Below, piece after piece: positions 36,918 through 46,300 of a DNA stretch of 64,000 nucleotides. The notes under the pieces were generated by a model that was not told the DNA's origin, did no database searches, and saw only the letters and a program-made list of their open reading frames with translations. Source of the DNA: Theionarchaea archaeon (GTDB lineage Archaea; Methanobacteriota_B; Thermococci; Methanofastidiosales; SZ-28-30); the NCBI GenBank assembly GCA_018992685.1, contig JACVGT010000018.1, positions 62,001 through 126,000 on the forward strand, given 5' to 3'. The translations under genes and the position numbers were made by a program. Position 1 is the stretch's first letter. Each line of letters starts with the position of its first letter.

Positions 36918-37641
36918 ATTCTTCCTCTAGCTCCTTTAAAATTTCTTTCCTCACGGAAACGAATTCAGGAGACGTGCGATCACGCTCCCTTTCCAGATCT
37001 ATGAGGAATTCTTCTTTTACCGTGGCCGGCCTCCTGGTGAGAACCATGACTCTGTCTGCCAGAAAGACTGCTTCATCCACATTATGCGTAATAAACAAGA
37101 TGGTCTTGTGTGTCTTATTCCAGATTCTCAGGAGCTCTTTCTGCAACATGTTCCTGGTCTGAGCATCCAGTGACACGAAAGGTTCATCCATGAGCAAAAT
37201 CTCCGGATCAGTAGCGAGGGCTCTGGCAATGGCCACCTTTTTCTGCATCCCCCCTGAAAGTTCGTGAGGGTATGCGTGCTCGAATCCCTGCAGTAGGAAG
37301 AGATCCAGGAGTGATGCCACAATGTCGTCCATTTCTTTCCTGGGTTTCTTCTGGATTCTCAATCCAAATTCCATATTCCCCTTGACTGTCAGAAACGGGA
37401 AGAGAGAAAACTCTTGGAAAACATATCCGATTTTTGGATTGATCCCCTGTGACAGCCTCCCGTCAATGCGTATTTTGCCTTCATACGTTCTCAACCCTGC
37501 TATGCACTTGAGCAAGGTAGTCTTTCCACACCCTGACGGCCCTACCAGGCACATAAATTGCCCTTTCTTCACGGACAGAGATACAGCCTCCAGGATGGGG
37601 AGCTCACCAATGGTCTTGGCAACTTGTTCCAGTGTGATCAT
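36880..37641 (-). CDS. ABC importer ATPase (SsuB/TauB family)
   Basis: A 253-residue ATPase of the nitrate/sulfonate/taurine importer group. Walker A is GPSGCGKTTLLK, the Q-loop GYVFQEFSLFPFLTV, the signature LSGGMQKK and Walker B ILLMDEPFVSLD, followed by ILFITHNVDEAVFLADR. Start ATG 37641 overlaps the permease stop (ATGA) and has a GAGGTGG site. The substrate class (sulfonate, nitrate, pyrimidine or thiamine precursor) cannot be decided from the ATPase. Confidence 0.92.
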   Translation of the reverse strand: MITLEQVAKTIGELPILEAVSLSVKKGQFMCLVGPSGCGKTTLLKCIAGLRTYEGKIRIDGRLSQGINPKIGYVFQEFSLFPFLTVKGNMEFGLRIQKKPRKEMDDIVASLLDLFLLQGFEHAYPHELSGGMQKKVAIARALATDPEILLMDEPFVSLDAQTRNMLQKELLRIWNKTHKTILFITHNVDEAVFLADRVMVLTRRPATVKEEFLIDLERERDRTSPEFVSVRKEILKELEEEYVEQVDRGYKGL

Positions 37642-38372
37642 GGTCGCCACCTCACCAGTCGTTTCTCCAGCTGTCTGAGTGCTATATTCATTGCATACCC
37701 GATGACTCCTATTGCAATCATACCTGCCATCACGGTATCTGCCCTTCCAAGATCACGTGCTTCCATTATCAGATACCCTAACCCCAGAGGAGGGTTTAGC
37801 CCAGTGAGTTCTGCAGCCACCAGGCACATCCAGGCTATCCCCAATCCAATCCTCAACCCTTCCAGAATAGAAGGAAAGGAATTCGGAAGGATGATATTCC
37901 GGAGAATTTGACTATCACTGGCTCCCAAAACCCTGCCTGCTTCAACAAGATATGGTTCTGTCTCCCGCACACCAAGGAGAGCATTGCTGAGAATGGGGAA
38001 AAACGCCCCGATAAATATGATAAAGGCTTTTGACTGAAATCCAATGCCAAACCACAGCATGGCCAGAGGAATCCAGGCCAGGGGCGGGATGGGTCGCAGC
38101 ATCTCGATGATGACAGAGAGATTCTCCATTTTCGGGAACCATCCCATCAACACTCCCAGAGGCAGCCCAACGGCAAGTGCCAGGAGGAACCCGGCCAGAA
38201 CCCGGGCCAGACTTACAGCAGCGTGCCGAAACAGGGCGCCTGAACTCAGTAAGTTCCAGAACGTCGTTCCCACATGGAGAGGACTCGGCAGAAACCGGCT
38301 GTTTGCCAGTACTGCCACCACCTCCCAGACTACAACAAAAACAAAAACTATGAACACCTTGTGTGTTCTCAT
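37638..38372 (-). CDS. ABC importer permease (SsuC/TauC family)
   Basis: A 244-residue membrane protein with about six helices and the binding-protein-dependent transport motif (ESPFAGLN-type loop seen here as GASDSQILRNIILPNSFPS, the EAA region). Other blocks are GLRIGLGIAWMCLVAAEL and LGYLIMEARDLGRADTVMAG, typical of SsuC/TauC permeases. It starts four bases after the binding-protein gene and overlaps the ATPase gene. Confidence 0.92.
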   Translation of the reverse strand: MRTHKVFIVFVFVVVWEVVAVLANSRFLPSPLHVGTTFWNLLSSGALFRHAAVSLARVLAGFLLALAVGLPLGVLMGWFPKMENLSVIIEMLRPIPPLAWIPLAMLWFGIGFQSKAFIIFIGAFFPILSNALLGVRETEPYLVEAGRVLGASDSQILRNIILPNSFPSILEGLRIGLGIAWMCLVAAELTGLNPPLGLGYLIMEARDLGRADTVMAGMIAIGVIGYAMNIALRQLEKRLVRWRP

Positions 38373-38376
38373 GTTC

Positions 38377-39336
38377 TCAACTCACGACAAGTGCCGATCC
38401 CTCATTATTTGCTCCTGCCAGTATCACAATGGGAATTCCGAGGTTCAGCCGCTTGGTGGTGGCGGGTGCAATACCCAGGTAACCCATGTCAATGTCCTGC
38501 GAACCGAAGGCATCCATCTCCTGGGGACCTGCAGAAAAGACATAGAGTTCTACAGTGAGCCCGAATTCTTCAAAGTACCCTTGGTCTAGGGCGACAAACA
38601 GGGCAAGCTGGTGCAAATCAGCTCTCAGGTACCCCATCCGAACTATCCTATCCAGGTTCGAACATGAGTACGCTGCAGCTTCCTCAATCAGCTGTGAATT
38701 GACGAATTCACCCAGAAATGTATCCATGTCACCCACGTCATCAGAAGACACGTACTCCATTTCCAGTAGCTGTTCAAGGTAATCCTTTATTCCTGCATAG
38801 TTGGGTTCATATACATATTCAATGGTCTGCACAGCCTGGCTGACTACCTCTTCAGACATCCCTGTGAAATCCACCCCGATCCTTATTGCTTCCTGAGGAT
38901 TCTCCAGTATGAAGGCAGTGGCTCTCATGTGAGAGGCCAGGACAGCGAGAACAACATCTTTATTCTCTGCGAGGTACTCCTTCTGAACAGCCAGCACACA
39001 GCAGGGATGATGGGGCCAGATCTCCCGGGAGGTTACCAGTAGCATGTGTTCACCTTCCACAACGGCACGAGCGGGATATGGCTCCCAGGCAATGAACCCA
39101 TCAATGCCACCACTCTCTAACGTTTGGATCATTTCAGGGGGTCCCACAATTATTGTGGTAGCCGTTATGTTATTGTCTCTAAGAAATCTCTGCAATAGAA
39201 AATCCTGCACGGTAGCTTTTCCGGGGATCGCTATTGTCTTGCCGTTCAAATCATCGATGGACTGAATCCCTCCTTCCTGCTGAGAGAGACAGCCCACCAC
39301 TAGAATCACGAGAAGAAGACTGCAAATCTTCTTCAA
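38377..39336 (-). CDS. Circularly permuted ABC substrate-binding lipoprotein (SsuA/NMT1-like)
   Basis: A 319-residue lipoprotein (lipobox VVGC, Cys16) of the SsuA/NMT1 type, but with its halves in swapped order. Family members normally run from a first-lobe block (like MGYLRADLHQLALFVA, GYFEEFGL, GYLGIAPATTKRLN, EGSALVV) into a second block (DLNGKTIAIPG, VQDFLLQRFL, FIAWEPYPA, WPHHPCCVL, TGMSEEVV). Here the second block is at residues 24-215 directly after the signal peptide, and the first block is at 233-319, ending exactly where the second would normally begin. Every expected piece is present once, so this looks like a true circular permutation rather than a truncation. It leads the operon with its permease, ATPase and the PurM-like gene. 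Confidence 0.88.
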   Translation of the reverse strand: MKKICSLLLVILVVGCLSQQEGGIQSIDDLNGKTIAIPGKATVQDFLLQRFLRDNNITATTIIVGPPEMIQTLESGGIDGFIAWEPYPARAVVEGEHMLLVTSREIWPHHPCCVLAVQKEYLAENKDVVLAVLASHMRATAFILENPQEAIRIGVDFTGMSEEVVSQAVQTIEYVYEPNYAGIKDYLEQLLEMEYVSSDDVGDMDTFLGEFVNSQLIEEAAAYSCSNLDRIVRMGYLRADLHQLALFVALDQGYFEEFGLTVELYVFSAGPQEMDAFGSQDIDMGYLGIAPATTKRLNLGIPIVILAGANNEGSALVVS

Positions 39337-39340
39337 TCAA

Positions 39341-40054
39341 TCACTCCCGTAGTTGGTCAATGTACTTCTTGACTTCGTCGTCTGACATCTTCTTGAACTT
39401 TCTGTCCTTGATCAACGCCATCTCAATGTTTCCTTTGACCAGTGCCTCCACAGAAGGCTTCAGGGCTTTGAGAGCCAGGACAATGCTCTCATCCATGGTG
39501 ATATCGTCCCTGAATTCTGCCTCGAAGACATCCTGAGCACTGGTTCTGCCAGAACCGATGGCCGAGGCTTTCCAGCCCAGGTACCCTCCGCTGGGGTCTG
39601 TGACAAAGAGTTCAGGTTCGTCATTGACACCTGCAATGATGAGGGAAGCGCCGAAGGGTCTGAGTCCTCCATACTGAGTATGCATCTGCATGAGGTCTCC
39701 AATCTTCTTGCACAGAAGGGCAACAGAGATATCTTCATCGTAAGTTAGCCGGTGAATCTGCGCTTCCAGTCGTGCTCTTTCCACCAACTGGCGAGCGTCA
39801 GCAATCATCCCTGAGGCTGCTGTCCCGATGTGAGTATCCACCTGGAAGATCTTCTCAAAGGATTCAGGCTGCACCAGCTTTGAAGGGATTCGCTTGTCCA
39901 CAGCCAGTACAATGCCTTCCTCGCACTTTACACCCAGAGCTGTTGCACCTCGCTTCACCGCCTCTGAAGCATAGTTTACCTGATACAGCGATCCGTCTGG
40001 ACTGAAAACAGTGATAGCCATGTCATATCCAATACCGCGTGGTCTAAACGCCAT
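39341..40054 (-). CDS. psmA: 20S proteasome alpha subunit
   Basis: A 237-residue outer-ring subunit of the archaeal 20S proteasome. The alpha signature [21 protein letters not shown] with the YDxA gate motif is at residues 9-29, followed by [22 protein letters not shown]. It lacks a catalytic threonine, as expected. The ATG follows the psmB stop directly, with GAGGTG eight bases upstream, so the two are translated from one message and can assemble together. It ends five bases before the ABC importer operon on the same strand. Confidence 0.98.
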   Translation of the reverse strand: MAFRPRGIGYDMAITVFSPDGSLYQVNYASEAVKRGATALGVKCEEGIVLAVDKRIPSKLVQPESFEKIFQVDTHIGTAASGMIADARQLVERARLEAQIHRLTYDEDISVALLCKKIGDLMQMHTQYGGLRPFGASLIIAGVNDEPELFVTDPSGGYLGWKASAIGSGRTSAQDVFEAEFRDDITMDESIVLALKALKPSVEALVKGNIEMALIKDRKFKKMSDDEVKKYIDQLRE

Positions 40055-40660
40055 TTACAACACCTCTTCTATTTCCTTCTTGGTGAGTTCTCGATACCCG
40101 TCTTTTGTGATGACTGCCATGGAAATACCATCCCCCGTTGCAAGGTCCCTCTGAGTCGCTGCGTTGATGCAGCGGGCGGCCAGTTTCTGCAGCTCTTTCA
40201 CTGTCATTCCTTCCTTGTACTGGTCTTCAAGAAGACCATATGCCACCTGCATCCCTGATCCTGAAGCAATGAAGTTGTCCTCGTTCATTCCACCAAGTGG
40301 ATCAAGTGAGAAAGCGACTGGTCGCTCATCATACCCTCCTATGATGAAGAGGGCAAAATAGGGATAGTATCTATGACTGAAGAGGATACGAGATGCAAGC
40401 GTGGCCAGCGATTTGACAGTCAAGTCCTGGTTAGTCTTAATGCTGTAGAGGTTTGATTCAACTCTGAGCAAGTTGACAAAGTTCTGTATGTCGCCCACTG
40501 AACCCGCTCCTGTAGCACCTGCTAACCCTGATACCTGGAAAATCTTGCGCGCGTTCTTATGGGCAACTGCATAGCCCATGGATGCTCTCTTGTCTGCTGC
40601 CAGCACAACTCCGTCTTTACCAACTAAGGCCACTGTAGTCGTTCCTTTTGTAACATCCAT
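40055..40660 (-). CDS. psmB: 20S proteasome beta subunit
   Basis: A 201-residue precursor of the proteolytic inner-ring subunit. A six-residue propeptide (MDVTKG) precedes the catalytic threonine T7 in TTTVALVGKDGVVLAADKRAS; the active-site Lys of ADKR and the later SGSGMQ and DLATGDGIS blocks are present. The frame opens at TTG 40678, but ATG 40660 has an AGGTGAT site and gives the usual short propeptide. The promoter has a TATA box at 40726-40734 with a 22-base inverted repeat immediately downstream. Confidence 0.98.
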   Translation of the reverse strand: MDVTKGTTTVALVGKDGVVLAADKRASMGYAVAHKNARKIFQVSGLAGATGAGSVGDIQNFVNLLRVESNLYSIKTNQDLTVKSLATLASRILFSHRYYPYFALFIIGGYDERPVAFSLDPLGGMNEDNFIASGSGMQVAYGLLEDQYKEGMTVKELQKLAARCINAATQRDLATGDGISMAVITKDGYRELTKKEIEEVL

Positions 40661-40703
40661 ATTATCACCTTGAGCCAAGCATTCCTGTTCGCATGCTTAA
40701 CCT

Positions 40704-40734
40704 TACCTTAAGTTAAGTTAAGGTACTTATAAAG
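40704..40734 (-). promoter_or_regulatory. psmBA promoter with operator-like palindrome
   Basis: The TATA box (TTTATAAG on the minus strand, 40727-40734) is followed at 40704-40725 by TACCTTAA-GTTAAG-TTAAGGTA, eight-base perfect arms. The palindrome fills the space between TATA and the expected transcription start near 40705, where a bound repressor would block RNA polymerase. Confidence 0.55.
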
Positions 40735-40851
40735 GTATCGGTCACCGGTCCCCGGGGAACTCGCTCACCCTTTATCGAGAAGGATCTCCCTCTGAATTGC
40801 CTCAATCCAGACAAGGAGCCCTGTGAAATCCCCCGTCTCTCAACGTGAGAG

Positions 40852-41358
40852 CTACCCATTGTTCTCGATATAGAAGTCCTTGACAAACTGAGGCGGGAAG
40901 CCTCCGTTCTGAACCTCTAACACCAAAGTGTCCACCGTTTCAAGCGCTTTTTTCTCCACTGTCTCGGTCAGAAGTCCATCCTTGGCGATATTTCTAAATA
41001 TGCTGGTGCCAAATACTTTACACTGATCTACAGGCGAAATCCATACCTTGATGAAGAGGTCCATGGTGTTGAGAAACGTGAGGTTCTCTTCCACAGGGGT
41101 CACGACATTGATGAGAAATCCTGTAGGACGAGCCTGAAAGTCGAAAATCTTCTCTGTGATGTACCAGTTGCCGTACTCTATGAAAGCTACTGCTGTATAC
41201 CCATTCTCCAGGACATGAACCCCATCAACAACCAATGGGTTCTGCAGGTTGCTCACAGGGTAGCGAGCAATAACCATCTTGTTTGACTGATAGATAATCT
41301 CCATCTCTCTTCTAGAGAGGTTTCCCCACAGGTTCGTCTGGGTAATCTGTATTCGCAT
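40852..41358 (-). CDS. DUF402-like protein linked to uvrB
   Basis: A 168-residue protein, tentatively DUF402-like (the fold of nucleoside di-/triphosphatases such as Ntdp and the FAU-1 C-terminus). Suggestive blocks are NGYTAVAFIEYGNWYITEKI, FDFQARPTGFLINVVTP, and MDLFIKVWISP, where the family has a D.DLDV strand. The expected acidic metal ligands are only partly visible, so the match may be remote. Its ATG overlaps the uvrB stop (TAATG), so it is the second gene of a uvrB operon. Confidence 0.55.
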   Translation of the reverse strand: MRIQITQTNLWGNLSRREMEIIYQSNKMVIARYPVSNLQNPLVVDGVHVLENGYTAVAFIEYGNWYITEKIFDFQARPTGFLINVVTPVEENLTFLNTMDLFIKVWISPVDQCKVFGTSIFRNIAKDGLLTETVEKKALETVDTLVLEVQNGGFPPQFVKDFYIENNG

Positions 41359-43295
41359 TATGATCCTCCTTTCAATTCCCGTATTTTGTCTCTGAGCACA
41401 GCGGCACGTTCGAATTCCAGTCTTCGTGCAGCCTCCAACATTTCTCTCTCCAGATCATCCAGAACCAGGGGCAGTTCCTCATGAGGTTTCTTCTCCCTGT
41501 CTTTTTCTTTCTCTTCCCTCATGCGCTGAAACACTTTTTTCCTTATGGACTCAGGTCTGATGTCGTGGCTTTCGTTGTATGCCTGCTGGATACCTCTCCT
41601 CCTCTCTGTCTCTTTAATAGCTTTTCGCATGGAATCGGTAACCTGGTCTGCATACATGATGACCTGACCTGAGACATGACGTGCGCATCTTCCAATTGTC
41701 TGGATGAGAGAGGTTTCGGATCGCAGGAATCCTTCTTTATCTGCATCCAGGATAGCCACGAGAGATACCTCTGGGAGGTCAAGTCCTTCCCTCAACAAGT
41801 TGATACCCACCAGACAGTCAAATTCACCCAGACGCAGGTCCCTTATGATGTCCATTCGATCCAGAGTGTCAATTTCGGAGTGCAGGTATCTCACCCTGAG
41901 TCCCATCTCAATGAGGTACTCAGTAAGATCCTCAGCCATTCTCTTGGTCAAAGTGGTTACCAGAATCCGTTCCTGTGGAGCTCTCCTCTCAATCTCCGCT
42001 ATGAGGTCGTCAATCTGATTGGCAGTGGGACGGACTATAACTTCAGGATCTACAAGCCCTGTGGGCCTGATTATCTGTTCCACAACCTGCTGGGATCTTG
42101 TGAGTTCGTAGACGGCAGGTGTTGCGGATACGTAGACCACTTCGTTGATCTTCTTTTTGAACTCTTCAAACATCAAAGGCCTGTTGTCGAATGCGGAAGG
42201 CAGCCTGAATCCATATGCCACCAGGGCGTCCTTTCTGGCCTTGTCTTGAAAGTACATCCCCTTTATCTGGGGCACGGTAACGTGAGATTCATCAATGACT
42301 AAGAGATAATCCTCAGGAAAATAGTCCATGAGGGTGTAGGGCGGATCTCCTGGCACTCTGCCGTCAAAGTGTCTGGAATAGTTTTCAATACCAGGACAAT
42401 ACCCGATTTCCCTTAACATCTCCAGATCAAACCGGGTTCTCTGCTCCAGCCTCTGAGCCTCCAGCAGTTTCCCCTCCTTCTTGAGGTATTGCAACCGTTC
42501 CTCCAGTTCTTGTTCAATGGAATGGAGACCTCTTCTGGTTTTCTCTTCAGGGGTAACGTAATGCTTGGCTGGATGAATGTGAGATCCTGAGGTCTCTTCC
42601 AGTATCTTGCCTGTCACCGGATTGAAATAGTAAATTCGGGACATCTCACCCCCGGAAAATCCAACGCGGATGGGTATGTCGCTGTAGGAAGGGAAAACAT
42701 CCACCATGTCCCCCCGTACCCTGAACGTGCCCCTGCCAAAGGCCATGTCATTTCGTTCATACTGAATCTCCACAAGGCGGCGCATGAACACATCCCTATC
42801 ATAGGGGATACCTGGTCTCAGGGCAATGCCCATTTCCTTGTAATCCTTGGGAATACCCAACCCGTAAATACAGGATACGGAGGCTACCACAATCACATCG
42901 CTACGATCCTGGAGGGAAGCGGTGGCAGACAGACGCATCTTGTCAATCTCTTCATTCACCGAGGTTTCTTTTCCAATGTAGGTATCCGTCTTGGGAATAT
43001 ACGCTTCTGGTTGATAATAATCATAATAGGACACAAAATATTCCACCGCGTTTTCGGGGAAAAATTGTTTGAACTCAGTGTATAATTGTGCTGCCAGGGT
43101 CTTATTGTGGGAAATCACCAGTGTAGGCTTATCAATCCTTTCTATGACGCAGGCCATGCTAAATGTCTTTCCTGATCCTGTGACGCCCAAAAGGGTCTGT
43201 TCTGAGAGTCCTGACTGGATGCCCTCTGTCAACTGGGCAATTGCCTTGGGCTGATCCCCTGATGGGGCAAAATCAGATTGAAGAACAAAGGGCAT
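41358..43295 (-). CDS. uvrB: UvrB excision-repair helicase
   Basis: Damage-verifying subunit of bacterial UvrABC nucleotide excision repair, 645 residues, near full length. Seen: the opening [14 protein letters not shown], Walker A GVTGSGKT (37-44), the beta-hairpin with [12 protein letters not shown] that clamps DNA, motif II VIDESHV, helicase motifs V and VI ([24 protein letters not shown]) and a C-terminal UVR domain ([20 protein letters not shown]) for UvrC contact. TATA (CTTTTTAAAG, 43316-43325) lies 25 bases before the ATG. uvrA and uvrC are not in the window. The gene is bacterial in origin and found in some mesophilic archaea. Confidence 0.98.
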   Translation of the reverse strand: MPFVLQSDFAPSGDQPKAIAQLTEGIQSGLSEQTLLGVTGSGKTFSMACVIERIDKPTLVISHNKTLAAQLYTEFKQFFPENAVEYFVSYYDYYQPEAYIPKTDTYIGKETSVNEEIDKMRLSATASLQDRSDVIVVASVSCIYGLGIPKDYKEMGIALRPGIPYDRDVFMRRLVEIQYERNDMAFGRGTFRVRGDMVDVFPSYSDIPIRVGFSGGEMSRIYYFNPVTGKILEETSGSHIHPAKHYVTPEEKTRRGLHSIEQELEERLQYLKKEGKLLEAQRLEQRTRFDLEMLREIGYCPGIENYSRHFDGRVPGDPPYTLMDYFPEDYLLVIDESHVTVPQIKGMYFQDKARKDALVAYGFRLPSAFDNRPLMFEEFKKKINEVVYVSATPAVYELTRSQQVVEQIIRPTGLVDPEVIVRPTANQIDDLIAEIERRAPQERILVTTLTKRMAEDLTEYLIEMGLRVRYLHSEIDTLDRMDIIRDLRLGEFDCLVGINLLREGLDLPEVSLVAILDADKEGFLRSETSLIQTIGRCARHVSGQVIMYADQVTDSMRKAIKETERRRGIQQAYNESHDIRPESIRKKVFQRMREEKEKDREKKPHEELPLVLDDLEREMLEAARRLEFERAAVLRDKIRELKGGS

Positions 43296-43507
43296 ACCTC
43301 GTTATTGCTCTCGCACTTTAAAAAGGTTCTCAGCAAAGAAAACTACTGACTGAAGTGAGTTGTACATATGATGTGGCATGTCCATATTGAGATGGACCAG
43401 ATCGAACCCTTTATTGGTGACACATAATCTTCTGCGAAGAGTCCTCCACAAGAGTCATCCTCTCCCTAAAGAAATAGATATTGGATAGTACTATCTCTGA
43501 GCACTGT

Positions 43508-43729
43508 CTAACATGAGCTGTGTTCGATCGCGTCCTGGGGGCATCCTTCCACACATGCGCAACACTCGATGCATTCATCTACATTGGGAGCCGTCGACTT
43601 CTCGCCAACAATCTCGTACACTTCAGTGGGGCAGACTTCAGCGCACTCACCGCAACCCGTACACAGATCATAGTCAATTCGGATAGAGCATCCAACATCT
43701 TCACTTTCCCAGGTCTTAATATCAGCCAT
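43508..43729 (-). CDS. 2x[4Fe-4S] ferredoxin
   Basis: A 73-residue ferredoxin with two complete cluster motifs, CTGCGECAEVCP and CIECCACVEGCP. A low-potential electron carrier in the cytoplasm, a plausible partner for the hydrogenase and transhydrogenase complexes at 48-62 kb. Start ATG 43729 has GAGGTGA just upstream and is preferred over 43738. Monocistronic and divergent from the aldehyde dehydrogenase gene. Confidence 0.95.
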   Translation of the reverse strand: MADIKTWESEDVGCSIRIDYDLCTGCGECAEVCPTEVYEIVGEKSTAPNVDECIECCACVEGCPQDAIEHSSC

Positions 43730-43842
43730 TTTAGTCACCTCTCTTTGTTCACCAACCTACTCATTTATAAATTTTTTGCCTCCTTTCTCAGGCTTCTAGA
43801 GCTTCTGTTCCTCTATTTATTTGTCATTGATACTCTTCTGGC

Positions 43843-45525
43843 ATGATCCACCAGGACACACTAGTAGATGAAGGAGATCAATCAGTGCGAGAACAAACCC
43901 AAAAAATCTTTAAATGCATCCACAGCTTGTGTGATATGTACAAGCTTCTCATTGGTGACTGGGTGGAGACAGCTGATAGAGGTCTGGCCCTCCGGGCAGA
44001 TGACATCATAAAAGATCCAGGCATATCCATTGCATACTATCTCAGAAAAGTTCCTGCTTATCAGAAACTGCTCTTGCGGCTGGCCTCTGGGTTCTTCACG
44101 CCCAAGAGTGCAGAAGAACGATATGCGGTCAAGTACATCAGGAAGCATGGTATTCCCCACTTTGATGAGAGCGCAGCCTATGCAGAGTTCTGTATTGCTT
44201 CTCAAAAAGAAGTCCAGGATTCTATCAAGGTGTCACGGTCCTGTGAACAGGACGTGAGGTCAACCTCCATAGAGAAAAGAAAGGAGATTTTGTCCAGAAT
44301 TGGGGAGGAATTCAAAAACCACAGGAGAAAAATTGAAGAGATCAGCGTTGCAGAAGGACATCCCCAGAAAATGCTGGACTGGGAATACAGAGAATCGTCT
44401 ACCTTTTTTACAGATGACATGTTGTACTACCTTGGAGAACAGATCAGCCCCAAGAACCTCAATGGAGATTCGTTGCTGAGGACTCCTTTCGGTTCAGTGG
44501 GATTGGTCACTCCTTATAATGCAGCTACAACTCTGGGAATTTTGAATATTTGCTGTTCTTTCATTTCGGGGAATTGTACTGTGGTGAAACCCCCCTCTAT
44601 GCTACCCATTTCAACCCTCTACATTTCTGAAATGATGTATAACATATTCCAGGAATACGCCATCAACCCACTGTGCACAACGGTGGCTGAGTCAAAAATG
44701 TGTGTCACCGAATGGATCAACGGGCTGGACTGTATCATATTCTACGGATCATCTGAAAGCGGTGTGCAGATTGCAGCAAAGGCTGTGAAAAACTACAAGA
44801 AAGTAATTCTGGAGATTGCTGGAAGCGATGCCACACTCATATGGGAAGATTCCGACCTGGAGAGGGCCATCCAGGATGCTGGGAGGGCACGATTTCTCGG
44901 GTCAGGCCAGGCCTGCATTGCCACCAAGCGGCTGTTTGTGCATGAAAAGGTGTATGATGAGGTGGTCTCTGCCCTGACCAGATATGCAGAGTCTTTGCAG
45001 ATTGGACTGCCTTCAGATCCCCGGACTGATATCGTCCCTACAGCCATTGAGGCTCTGGAAAATGTCGAAAGATACGCTGCAGATGCTCTGGAACAGGGGG
45101 CTCAGGTAGAGTGCGGTGGTCACAGAGTAAATCACAAAGGAGAACCGGACGATTTGGGACTCTATTTTGAACCCACCATCCTCTCGGGATGTGATACTTC
45201 TATGCTGTGCATGCAGGAAGAAACCTTTGGACCACTCCTGCCTGTCTGCAAGGTAAAGAACTTAGAAGAAGCTCTCACCAAGATTAACCAGTCCAAATAT
45301 GGGCTGAGGGCCTCTGTGTGGTCTGAAGATGAGAATGTCACAGAATCCTTCATAGAGAAGGTGGATACAGGGGGAGTGATGGTCAATGATGATCATCTGC
45401 TCTTTACCTCCCGATTGCCACACCTGGGAGGCGTGAAGGCCTCTGGCATCATCGGTTCCAAATACTTCAACCTGGAGCTGACGTACATGAAATATGTTCA
45501 CAGGAGGGGGCCAACCCACGGGTGA
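43843..45525 (+). CDS. Aldehyde dehydrogenase family protein with extended N-terminus
   Basis: A 560-residue NAD(P)-dependent aldehyde dehydrogenase. Catalytic residues are in place: the nucleophile C358 in GSGQACIATKR, the general base E324 in VILEIAGSDA, the Asn of TPYNAAT and the late EETFGPLLPV. The first ~125 residues are an extra helical segment not part of the normal ALDH core (which is about 450-480 residues). Its position next to a ferredoxin suggests aldehyde or acyl-CoA chemistry, but the substrate is open. TATA-like ctatttattt is centred 25 bases before the ATG, so it is probably a single leaderless gene. Confidence 0.9.
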   Translation: MIHQDTLVDEGDQSVREQTQKIFKCIHSLCDMYKLLIGDWVETADRGLALRADDIIKDPGISIAYYLRKVPAYQKLLLRLASGFFTPKSAEERYAVKYIRKHGIPHFDESAAYAEFCIASQKEVQDSIKVSRSCEQDVRSTSIEKRKEILSRIGEEFKNHRRKIEEISVAEGHPQKMLDWEYRESSTFFTDDMLYYLGEQISPKNLNGDSLLRTPFGSVGLVTPYNAATTLGILNICCSFISGNCTVVKPPSMLPISTLYISEMMYNIFQEYAINPLCTTVAESKMCVTEWINGLDCIIFYGSSESGVQIAAKAVKNYKKVILEIAGSDATLIWEDSDLERAIQDAGRARFLGSGQACIATKRLFVHEKVYDEVVSALTRYAESLQIGLPSDPRTDIVPTAIEALENVERYAADALEQGAQVECGGHRVNHKGEPDDLGLYFEPTILSGCDTSMLCMQEETFGPLLPVCKVKNLEEALTKINQSKYGLRASVWSEDENVTESFIEKVDTGGVMVNDDHLLFTSRLPHLGGVKASGIIGSKYFNLELTYMKYVHRRGPTHG

Positions 45526-45657
45526 GTAACAGCTCGCATTGCCATTCACCAATCGAGAGAGCCCAGATAGCACAACAACCTCCCTCTTTTCTACTCATTG
45601 ATGAGTATTTACCCAAACGTATTTAAAAAGACAATCCAACCTCATTGCGGTGATCCA

Positions 45658-46299
45658 ATGGACATGGAAACATTGATCCCAGAACTGGCAGTAATTGTAA
45701 TCATTGTACTTCTGGGAATTGTATTGAGGAGATATGTAAGTAAACAGAAAATCACGGTAAAACACATTGTCTTCGTGGGTATTATGTCAGCTATGGGTAC
45801 CGCTCTGGCGGTGGTCTCTTTTGTGCCTATAGGACCTAATATCAATGTAGATTTCTCTCATATTGGGACGTTCATTGTGGCTATTGCTCTTGGGCCTTTC
45901 TATGGAATGATTACTGGTGCACTAATTGGAATTTATCCCATGACCGTATTTGGGAATGTACTTGTGCCTCCAGGCAAAGCCTTAACCGGGCTCTTCGTCG
46001 GGTACCTGGCCATGAAGTTGAATCTGATTGGCAGGAATGGTACTGAAAAGCCAGCTGAAACTGGGAACAAGAGAATACCACGAATTGTGCCTACAGTTCT
46101 GGCAGGCTGGATCCCTGAAGCAGTGTTTGTGTTAATCACCATGGGAATTGTGGGTATTCCCTATCTCTTGCCCATGCCTGTGGTGGAAGGAATCCTGGTC
46201 AAAGGGGTAGCAGAGATTCTGCTGCTGGGCATAGTGTGTGAAGCTCTATTTGCCAGTAAAGCGATAAGAAATGCCCTTAAGTCGTTTAGAAACCACTAA
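45658..46299 (+). CDS. ECF transporter S component
   Basis: A 213-residue membrane protein with about six helices and the S-component pattern of energy-coupling factor importers: TVKHIVFVGIMSAMGTALAV (with the A-x-x-x-A helix that docks on the T component), PIGPNINVDFSHIGTFIVAIALGPFYGMITGALIGI and PPGKALTGLFVGYL. The vitamin or metal bound is not evident. No ECF ATPase or T component is beside it, so it should share a common module encoded elsewhere. Start ATG 45658 follows a TATA-like atttaaaaa (45620-45628) and a GGTGATC ribosome site; the longer frame from 45598 is unlikely. Confidence 0.8.
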   Translation: MDMETLIPELAVIVIIVLLGIVLRRYVSKQKITVKHIVFVGIMSAMGTALAVVSFVPIGPNINVDFSHIGTFIVAIALGPFYGMITGALIGIYPMTVFGNVLVPPGKALTGLFVGYLAMKLNLIGRNGTEKPAETGNKRIPRIVPTVLAGWIPEAVFVLITMGIVGIPYLLPMPVVEGILVKGVAEILLLGIVCEALFASKAIRNALKSFRNH

Positions 46300-46300
46300 T

